From Phormidesmis priestleyi (GTDB lineage Bacteria; Cyanobacteriota; Cyanobacteriia; Phormidesmidales; Phormidesmidaceae), in assembly GCA_003242115.1 (NCBI GenBank), contig QBMP01000012.1, positions 1-10,905 of the forward strand: DNA of 10,905 nt, given 5' to 3'. Numbering within the stretch: position 1 is the first letter of the stretch; every line of letters starts with the position of its first letter. Positions 5,893 through 10,905 of the stretch are shown here, piece after piece. The position numbers were made by a program, and so were the translations under genes. The notes beneath the pieces are model-generated. The model was given only the letters and a program-made list of their open reading frames with translations. It made no database searches and was not told the DNA's origin.

Positions 5893-6564
5893 ATGCCCAA
5901 AGCGCCCCAAGCTGTTTTTGAGACTATCTTTGCCTTCGCACCCAACCGTGAAACCCTTGGTGGGACGGCCTATCTTATTCTGGAACAAGATCCCAGCGGC
6001 GAGAGCGCCAACATTTTGATCGATTGCCCTGCATTCAGCGATGACCATCAGCGCTTCATCGCTGCAAAGGGGGGCGTCAAAACGCTATTCATCACCCATC
6101 GGGGTGGCATGGCTCAAGTGCCTGCTTTCCAGCGTATTTTCGAGGCTCAGGTGTTAATTCAAGAACAAGAAGCCTACTTACTGCCAACCGTGACAACCGA
6201 GCGCTTTCACCGTGAGCGTCAGCTCTCACCCATTAGCCGCGTCTTTTGGAATGCAGGCCACTCTCCTGGCTCAGCCTGCCTTTACCACAGCCTATACGGC
6301 GGAGTGCTGTTTACGGGTCGGCATCTGCTGCCAAATCGCGAAGGGGCTCCAGCCCCACTGCGGCTATCCAAAACCTTCCACTGGCCTCGTCAGCTACGCT
6401 ACAGCCAACAGCTCCTGGCGGATTTTAGCCCTGAGACGCTCAGCAGCATTTGTCCTGGGGCCAGCACCGGCTTTTTGCGCGGCGAAAAAAAGATTTCTCA
6501 TGCCTATGAAAAGTTACAAAGTCTTGATTGGCAGGCTTTAGCAGCCGCCCAACCGGCGCTTTAA
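5893..6564 (+). CDS. Metallo-beta-lactamase-fold protein lacking the metal site
   Basis: The 223-residue protein keeps landmarks of the MBL fold: a strand-turn start (GGTAYLIL, 24-31), ILIDCP (41-46), FITHR (66-70), NAGHSPGSACLY (120-131), VLFTGRHLL (138-146) and CPGAS (187-191). The usual HxHxDH metal motif is replaced after the first His by H69-R-G-G-M-A-Q-V. The bridging Asp of the TGDH strand is R143, and the last His (PGHG) is missing. Only H69 and H123 remain, so hydrolase activity is unlikely. This resembles the cyanobacterial/plant MBL group related to ferredoxin-linked forms, but no ferredoxin domain is present. The ATG at 5893 lacks a Shine-Dalgarno. Its stop overlaps that of the convergent HD gene. 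The fold is fairly sure; the function is unknown. Confidence 0.85.
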   Translation: MPKAPQAVFETIFAFAPNRETLGGTAYLILEQDPSGESANILIDCPAFSDDHQRFIAAKGGVKTLFITHRGGMAQVPAFQRIFEAQVLIQEQEAYLLPTVTTERFHRERQLSPISRVFWNAGHSPGSACLYHSLYGGVLFTGRHLLPNREGAPAPLRLSKTFHWPRQLRYSQQLLADFSPETLSSICPGASTGFLRGEKKISHAYEKLQSLDWQALAAAQPAL

Positions 6565-7871
6565 ACCGCTGGCAATGAGCAAATGTCCACGATTGCCTCA
6601 TGTGGGTAAATCAGCCAGGTGCGCTGCGCAGGCTGAGAAAGCGTTTGCACCATTGGCGAGAGCTGGTTAATATCTTTGAGCCCCTGCTGCGTTTTGATTT
6701 TGATGCCCCGCTGATAGACGCTGTAGCCCTTGCTCCAGGTATGCCGCAGACCGCTGTAGCGATGGGCTTCTATGCCTTCAGCCGCGAGCTGCTGCTGGAC
6801 GTTATTGAGCAAACTTTCTCGCTCAGCAGGCGTTGCCTGGGTCACCTCTAGCGCTTTGAGCAGTCGGCGGTTTAGATATCGCTGACAAAAATCAGCCAAA
6901 ACCGGGTCTAGGTGATGCTGCCAGCGCTGAACATGATAAGTAAAGACGATATCATCGCCTTCTAAATAGCGCGCTAAGGGCAGCTCTGCCATTGGCTCCA
7001 TCAGCCAAGTAGTAACGGTCAAATCGGCTTCTAGCTGCCCCCGGTTTAGCAGCTCACGAGCCCGAATAAAGATCTGCTCCAAAATCCAGGTTGCTGATAA
7101 GTTCTTCGGATGATTGTAGATTTGAGCGTACATAAAAGAACGCACGACTAGATAGTGCTCAATCGCCGATAGCCCCTTTTGCTCGACCACTAGCTGCTGC
7201 GTAAGGGGGTCATAGTCTAGCGCTAGCAAAATCCGATCTAGATCGAGCTGGCCGTAGGAAGCGCCGGTAAAGTAGCTGTCTCGCATCAGGTAGTCTATGC
7301 GATCGCAGTCTAACTGACTGGATACCAACTGCCACACACAGGGCACCGCATGACTGTGAGTGTAGACCTGAATAAGCGATCGCCACAGATCAAGCGCAAA
7401 GCTATCTAACAAACGCCGCACCTCAGGCTCTTTTTCGACTATGGCCGCTGTCCACTGCTCATGGTGTGAGCCAAAGACTTCTTCGGCGGTGTGGCTAAAG
7501 GGGCCGTGGCCGATGTCATGCAGCAGCGCAGCGCAGAGGACGGTAGGCCTATGCATGAGCAGTTCCTCATGCCGTCCTGCTAGCCGATCAAACGCCCGTC
7601 TGGCCACCGCCATCACGCCTAGAGAATGCGTAAAGCGAGAAGTTTCGGCTCCGTGAAAGGTGAGGCTTGCAGGCCCCAACTGACGAATCCGCCGCAGTCG
7701 CTGAAACGCCGCTGTTTCAATTAGCTCGGTCAGCAGCGCTTCAATCGGATCAGCGCTATTGAGCGTAATCGCCCCGTGCAGCGGATCGTGATAGGTGCGC
7801 GTTTTAGCCGTTTGACTCGCTTGAGGCGTTTGACCAGATTTAGCTGTTAGCTCCGAACTGCTCAGCGACAT
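6561..7871 (-). CDS. HD-domain phosphohydrolase, dGTPase/SAMHD1-like
   Basis: This belongs to the HD superfamily of metal-dependent nucleotide phosphohydrolases (SAMHD1 and Bacillus YwfO group), which typically cleave dNTPs. The 436 residues show the complete set of metal ligands: H82 (RFTHSLGV), H118-D119 (LLHDIGH) and the downstream Asp in LDCDRIDYLMRDS (D188/D190). An accessory HHE lies at 136-138. The opening YHDPLHGAITL is also typical. The first 25 residues are Ser/Thr/Gln-rich and probably disordered. ATG at 7871 is preferred; an in-frame TTG at 7895 would overlap ctpA by 20 nt. The gene lies 4 nt after the ctpA stop, so it is probably co-transcribed and translationally coupled. Substrate preference cannot be read from the sequence. 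Confidence 0.93.
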   Translation of the reverse strand: MSLSSSELTAKSGQTPQASQTAKTRTYHDPLHGAITLNSADPIEALLTELIETAAFQRLRRIRQLGPASLTFHGAETSRFTHSLGVMAVARRAFDRLAGRHEELLMHRPTVLCAALLHDIGHGPFSHTAEEVFGSHHEQWTAAIVEKEPEVRRLLDSFALDLWRSLIQVYTHSHAVPCVWQLVSSQLDCDRIDYLMRDSYFTGASYGQLDLDRILLALDYDPLTQQLVVEQKGLSAIEHYLVVRSFMYAQIYNHPKNLSATWILEQIFIRARELLNRGQLEADLTVTTWLMEPMAELPLARYLEGDDIVFTYHVQRWQHHLDPVLADFCQRYLNRRLLKALEVTQATPAERESLLNNVQQQLAAEGIEAHRYSGLRHTWSKGYSVYQRGIKIKTQQGLKDINQLSPMVQTLSQPAQRTWLIYPHEAIVDICSLPAV

Positions 7872-7875
7872 ACCG

Positions 7876-9150
7876 TTACCGTTGTGCCGTCGCAAACGAC
7901 TGCGCTAGCATCGCAACCGCCGCCTGATACTGGGCGTCTTCGGTTGATCCAAACTGCTTGCGCTGCTCAATGGAATCGACCACCGTTTGATCGGGTGAGA
8001 TGCCTAGCTTATTGATGTCATTGTGATTGGGCGTTTCATATTTAGCGATGGTCACTGCTAGCCCAGCGCCGTTAGGCAGATCAAACAGCGATTGAATCAA
8101 GCCTTTGCCGAAGGTCGTTTCGCCCACAAGCTGAGCGCGACCATTGTCTTGCAGCGCCCCGGCCAAAATTTCACTGGCGCTAGCCGTCCCCTGGTTGACC
8201 AGCACCACCAGTGGATCAGCGGTAATCGCTTTGCCGACTGCATCGTAGCTACCCAATGAGCCCTGCCGATTAACGGTATAAACCACCGTGCCTTGATCCA
8301 GCCACATGCGCGCAATTTCGATGCCTGCATTCAGCAAGCCACCCGGATTATTCCGCAAATCCAGTACATAGGCGTCAGCGCCCTGATCTTCTAGATCTTC
8401 TAAGGCGGCTTTGAGTTCGGTCGCAGCGTTACCATTAAACTGACCTAGCCGCAGATAGCCTAGCTTGGGCAAGCCGGGTTCTGTACGCAGCTCAGCCGAA
8501 ACGGGGTTAATTTCAATGCGATCGCGCTGCACGGTCACTTCAAACGGGGGAATATCGGCTCGGCTGACTTTGAGCGCTACTTGGCTGCCGATTGCCCCAC
8601 GCATTCGAGCCGCCGCCTCGTCTAGCGTAATCGTCGCGGTTGACGTGCCATTGATTTCCAAAATCTCATCTTGAGGCATCAGGCCCGCTGCTTCTGCCGG
8701 TGAGCCTTCAATCGGCGCAATGATTTGCAAAAAGCTAGCCTCACTTTCTTTCGCGATTTGCAGCCCGACTCCTAGCAGCTCACCATTAGTATTCGTTTGC
8801 AGGCTCTGATACTGATCGGGCGGCAAAAATCTGGTGTAAGGATCATCCAATACCGCCAGCATGTCCTGAATGGCGCTGTAGGTTTCGCTCCAAGTCGGCA
8901 GCGGCTGACGCAGCACCTTTTGACGCATAAACCACCAGTTTTGATGATTAAAGGTTTCATCCACATAGCTGCGATTGACAATGCGCCATACTTCCATCAC
9001 CATCTGCTGCTGATTGGTAAAGGCCAAAGCGGATGAAAGCGTGCCCGGAAAGCGCGAAAAAGAGCCATTGACTGGGACAGTAACGATCCCAAGCCAGAGC
9101 ACTATTCCCAAACTCACCGTCATCAACACTCGAAAAAATCGTTTTCTCAT
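7876..9150 (-). CDS. ctpA: Carboxyl-terminal processing protease CtpA-type (S41, D1-processing)
   Basis: This serine protease of the S41 family is exported to the thylakoid lumen or periplasm. CtpA removes the C-terminal extension of the photosystem II D1 precursor, which is needed for manganese-cluster assembly. The 424 residues match the length of cyanobacterial CtpA. The N-terminus has a basic start (MRKRFFR), a hydrophobic core and a likely signal-peptidase site after ALA (residue 43). The PDZ domain spans about 125-205. The catalytic Ser/Lys dyad is S324 (NQGTASASEI) and K349 (TTFGKGLIQ), 25 apart as in plant D1 protease. Cyanobacteria also have CtpB and CtpC, so the paralogue letter is a judgement based on length, match and the petB neighbour. 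ATG at 9150; no Shine-Dalgarno. A GATAAT at 9185-9180 is a possible -10. Confidence 0.92.
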   Translation of the reverse strand: MRKRFFRVLMTVSLGIVLWLGIVTVPVNGSFSRFPGTLSSALAFTNQQQMVMEVWRIVNRSYVDETFNHQNWWFMRQKVLRQPLPTWSETYSAIQDMLAVLDDPYTRFLPPDQYQSLQTNTNGELLGVGLQIAKESEASFLQIIAPIEGSPAEAAGLMPQDEILEINGTSTATITLDEAAARMRGAIGSQVALKVSRADIPPFEVTVQRDRIEINPVSAELRTEPGLPKLGYLRLGQFNGNAATELKAALEDLEDQGADAYVLDLRNNPGGLLNAGIEIARMWLDQGTVVYTVNRQGSLGSYDAVGKAITADPLVVLVNQGTASASEILAGALQDNGRAQLVGETTFGKGLIQSLFDLPNGAGLAVTIAKYETPNHNDINKLGISPDQTVVDSIEQRKQFGSTEDAQYQAAVAMLAQSFATAQR

Positions 9151-9327
9151 CTGTTCTACATCATCTGCTTTGTGAAGTAATTATCTAAAACCTTTGATTT
9201 GAACCCTGTCAGCTAAAACCCTATGGGCTGGAAACCCGTCAGTTCGCTGTTAATGAATCGCCCAATGCCTTGTGAGCCAAGCCAACCCAATCAACTAATC
9301 TTTACTCTCAAGATACTACTTACCTAA

Positions 9328-9361
9328 AAAAGCTACTCGCAGAAGCTGCCTAAAGAAGCTG
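9328..9361. repeat. Imperfect 13-bp triplicate around AAGCT
   Basis: AAGCT recurs at 9330, 9343 and 9356, a constant 13-bp step. The last two copies share AGAAGCTG, and the first and third share the flank CCTAAA. The repeats are too imperfect to be certain they arose by tandem duplication. Confidence 0.45.
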
Positions 9362-9468
9362 TAAAGGGTAAAAGCAGCCAAATCCCGGCCCGCTTAACGA
9401 TGCCCTTCGCTAACTGTAAAGCTATGTAAATTATATAAGACATCCAAACTTATTGAAATTTCGTTGAT

Positions 9469-9490
9469 TCAGTTGATCTTCAGTTGATCT
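9469..9490. repeat. 11-bp tandem duplication upstream of petB
   Basis: TCAGTTGATCT occurs twice head to tail (9469-9479 and 9480-9490), preceded by a partial copy CGTTGAT at 9462-9468. It lies about 225 nt upstream of the petB start and could bind a regulator or be neutral. Confidence 0.75.
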
Positions 9491-9713
9491 AAGGGGCCGC
9501 TTCAAACTCGAATAGCAGACTTGATTGACCTCCAGTTGGCCTTCAGTTAGCTTCAGAGCGATTCGGCTCCCTTTCGACGTCCTTTATTAGTCACCAATTC
9601 TGTTCAGCCAAACGGCGGCGATTTGACTAAGTTCATTGAGTTAGCATCTCGTTAGCTGTGTTACATTTTTTACTATTGGTATAAACCCTTCAGATACAAA
9701 GAATTTTTGCTTC

Positions 9714-10382
9714 ATGTTTACTAAGCAAGTCACCGACTCCTCAACCTACAAGTGGTTCGATGAACGACTAGAGATTCAGGCGCTAGCCGACGATATCTCT
9801 AGCAAGTACGTTCCTCCCCATGTCAATATCTTCTATTGCTTAGGCGGTATTACCCTTGTTTGCTTCATCATCCAATTTGCCACTGGCTTTGCGATGACGT
9901 TTTACTACCGGCCCACTGTGACTGATGCGTTTGCCTCAGTGCAGTATCTGATGACCGACGTTAACTTCGGCTGGTTGATTCGCTCCGTCCATCGCTGGTC
10001 TGCCAGCATGATGGTACTGGTGATGATCCTGCACGTTTTCCGCGTTTATCTCACAGGCGGCTTCAAAAAGCCTCGTGAGCTAACCTGGGTGACTGGCGTC
10101 ATCTTGGGCGTTATCACCGTTTCCTTTGGCGTAACGGGCTACTCGCTGCCCTGGGATCAGGTCGGCTATTGGGCTGTCAACATCGTTTCGGGCGTGCCGG
10201 GTGCAATTCCTGTCGTCGGTGAAACAATCGTCGAACTGATGCGCGGTGGCTCAGGCGTTGGCCAAGCGACCCTGACTCGTTTTTACAGTCTTCACACTTT
10301 TGTCTTGCCTTGGGTTATTGCGGTCTTTATGCTGTTGCACTTCATCATGATTCGCAAGCAAGGTATTTCTGGCCCGCTGTAA
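9714..10382 (+). CDS. petB: Cytochrome b6 of the b6f complex
   Basis: PetB is the haem-carrying membrane core of cytochrome b6f, which passes electrons from plastoquinol toward plastocyanin or cytochrome c6 and pumps protons into the thylakoid lumen. The 222 residues contain four membrane helices. The b-haem ligands are H93 and H194 (one haem) and H107 and H209 (the other). C42 is the site of covalent haem ci attachment. The surrounding sequences [27 protein letters not shown] and [12 protein letters not shown] are textbook cytochrome b6. The N-terminus is seven residues longer than the common 215-residue form, as in some cyanobacteria such as the Synechococcus PCC 7002 type. No Shine-Dalgarno precedes the ATG. 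petD follows after 119 nt. Confidence 0.99.
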   Translation: MFTKQVTDSSTYKWFDERLEIQALADDISSKYVPPHVNIFYCLGGITLVCFIIQFATGFAMTFYYRPTVTDAFASVQYLMTDVNFGWLIRSVHRWSASMMVLVMILHVFRVYLTGGFKKPRELTWVTGVILGVITVSFGVTGYSLPWDQVGYWAVNIVSGVPGAIPVVGETIVELMRGGSGVGQATLTRFYSLHTFVLPWVIAVFMLLHFIMIRKQGISGPL

Positions 10383-10426
10383 AGCACTTGGTAACGTGCT
10401 CGGTCAAGCGTTGAGTAAAGCGCTTG
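10383..10426 (+). other. Two small hairpins in the petB-petD spacer
   Basis: Directly after the petB stop, AGCAC (10383-10387) pairs with GTGCT (10396-10400). Next, CAAGCG (10405-10410) pairs with CGCTTG (10421-10426). Loops are 8 and 10 bases, and no T-run follows. They may mark an mRNA processing or stability element between the two cistrons rather than a full terminator, since petB and petD products are needed in equal amounts. Confidence 0.4.
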
Positions 10427-10488
10427 CGGCACAGCCAAATGGGCTAAATAGGTTTAGAGGATTAATCAGATGTTAGTGTCATTATTTT

Positions 10489-10494
10489 AGGAAG
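10489..10494 (+). promoter_or_regulatory. petD ribosome-binding site
   Basis: AGGAAG lies 7 nt before the ATG at 10502. It is one of only two clear Shine-Dalgarno sequences in the window (the other precedes the coiled-coil gene) and it fixes the petD start. Confidence 0.75.
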
Positions 10495-10501
10495 TTAATC
10501 A

Positions 10502-10905
10502 ATGTCAATTCTTAAGAAGCCAGATCTCAGCGATCCAATGCTGAGAGAGAAGCTCAAGAAAGGCATGGGCCACAACTACTACGGTGAGCCCGCTTGGCCT
10601 AACGATCTTCTCTATGTTTTCCCGATTGTAATCATGGGCACCATTGCCTGCTGTGTGGCCTTGGCCGTCCTCGATCCAGCGCTGGTTGGTGAACCGGCTA
10701 ATCCCTTTGCAACGCCGCTAGAGATTTTGCCTGAGTGGTACCTCTATCCCACGTTCCAAATGCTGCGGGTGTTGCCCAATAAGCTTTTGGGAATTGCGGC
10801 GATGAGTGCTATCCCATTGGGCCTGATCCTGGTGCCCTTCATTGAGAACGTCAACAAGTTTCAAAACCCATTCCGTCGCCCAGTTGCGACTGCTGTATTT
10901 CTCTT
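10502..10905 (+). CDS. petD: Cytochrome b6f subunit IV (C-terminus beyond window)
   Basis: Subunit IV pairs with cytochrome b6 to form the equivalent of mitochondrial cytochrome b and carries part of the lumenal quinol-oxidation site. The visible 134 codons (of about 160) begin [20 protein letters not shown], the standard N-terminus, followed by [16 protein letters not shown]. The conserved PEWY motif is at P77-Y80, where E78 takes part in proton release at the Qo site. The first membrane helix is at about 37-57, a second at about 96-114, and the third is cut by the right edge. It lies downstream of petB in the conserved petBD order and is almost certainly co-transcribed. Confidence 0.98.
   Translation, partial: MSILKKPDLSDPMLREKLKKGMGHNYYGEPAWPNDLLYVFPIVIMGTIACCVALAVLDPALVGEPANPFATPLEILPEWYLYPTFQMLRVLPNKLLGIAAMSAIPLGLILVPFIENVNKFQNPFRRPVATAVFL

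Larger units (their letters stand above)
9151..9713. other. Divergent ctpA-petB intergenic region
   Basis: This 563-nt spacer holds the promoters of ctpA (leftward) and petBD (rightward). On the petB side, TATAAA at 9680-9685 is a possible -10 about 28 nt before the ATG, but without a good -35; TTGACT at 9623-9628 lacks a well-spaced partner. It contains an 11-bp tandem duplication (9469-9490), an imperfect 13-bp triplicate around AAGCT (9328-9361), and scattered CAGTT-containing near-repeats through 9545-9555. A 34-codon open frame at 9223-9327 has no supporting signals. No RNA gene was recognised. Confidence 0.6.

Noticed and set aside
5691..5921. Open frame with a hydrophobic start in the divergent spacer
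   Set aside because: It overlaps the start of the MBL-fold gene in another frame, has no Shine-Dalgarno, and its product is low-complexity without recognisable motifs.
5719..6048. Minus-strand open frame overlapping the MBL gene
   Set aside because: Half of it is antisense to the well-supported MBL-fold gene and the rest is charged, featureless sequence.
9223..9327. 34-codon open frame in the ctpA-petB spacer
   Set aside because: No ribosome-binding site, no membrane segment or known small-subunit signature, and it is short enough to occur by chance.
9660..9673. NtcA-like site GTT-N8-TAC upstream of petB
   Set aside because: One base off the GTA-N8-TAC consensus, and no -10 box lies at the distance expected for NtcA activation.
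1..10905. A mobile element, defence system or biosynthetic cluster
   Set aside because: No transposase, integrase, toxin, nuclease or cluster genes; every large gene is a recognisable or cyanobacteria-typical chromosomal gene.

Overview
The window comes from a cyanobacterium. The evidence is direct: the start of the cytochrome b6f operon petB-petD, a signal-bearing CtpA protease of the type that matures photosystem II D1, the beta-carboxysome shell protein CcmP, an EGY-type site-2 protease shared with chloroplasts, and 13 copies of the HIP1 octamer GCGATCGC. These features exclude a heterotrophic bacterium. They do not fix the genus, although beta-carboxysome genes exclude the alpha-cyanobacteria (marine Synechococcus/Prochlorococcus).

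Layout. Positions 1-5593 hold six genes, all on the minus strand. In transcription order they are the site-2 protease, a coiled-coil protein, an 87-residue protein, a zinc-ribbon membrane protein, ccmP, and dnaG, which runs off the left edge. Only the first two lie close together (58 nt). The others are separated by 129-322 nt, and three of these gaps contain strong stem-loops, so the series is probably not one operon. A divergent gap (5594-5892) with a 10-bp tandem repeat leads to a plus-strand gene for a metallo-beta-lactamase-fold protein that has lost its metal site. This gene meets an HD-domain phosphohydrolase gene tail to tail, and the two stop codons share the palindrome TTAA. The HD gene lies 4 nt downstream of ctpA and probably shares its transcript. 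A 563-nt divergent region separates ctpA from petB-petD, which runs off the right edge.

Function. The mix is ordinary chromosomal housekeeping: DNA replication priming (DnaG), carboxysome metabolite gating (CcmP), membrane and lumen proteolysis (S2P, CtpA), nucleotide hydrolysis (HD protein) and photosynthetic electron transport (PetB/PetD). No mobile element, phage, CRISPR, toxin or defence gene was found, and no wholly new system is evident.

The less ordinary material is between and inside genes. There are at least seven short tandem-repeat tracts with different unit lengths (10-15 bp), two of them in frame inside proteins, and several hairpins without U-tracts. One MBL-fold protein is predicted to be catalytically dead, and three small or medium cyanobacterial proteins have no assigned function.
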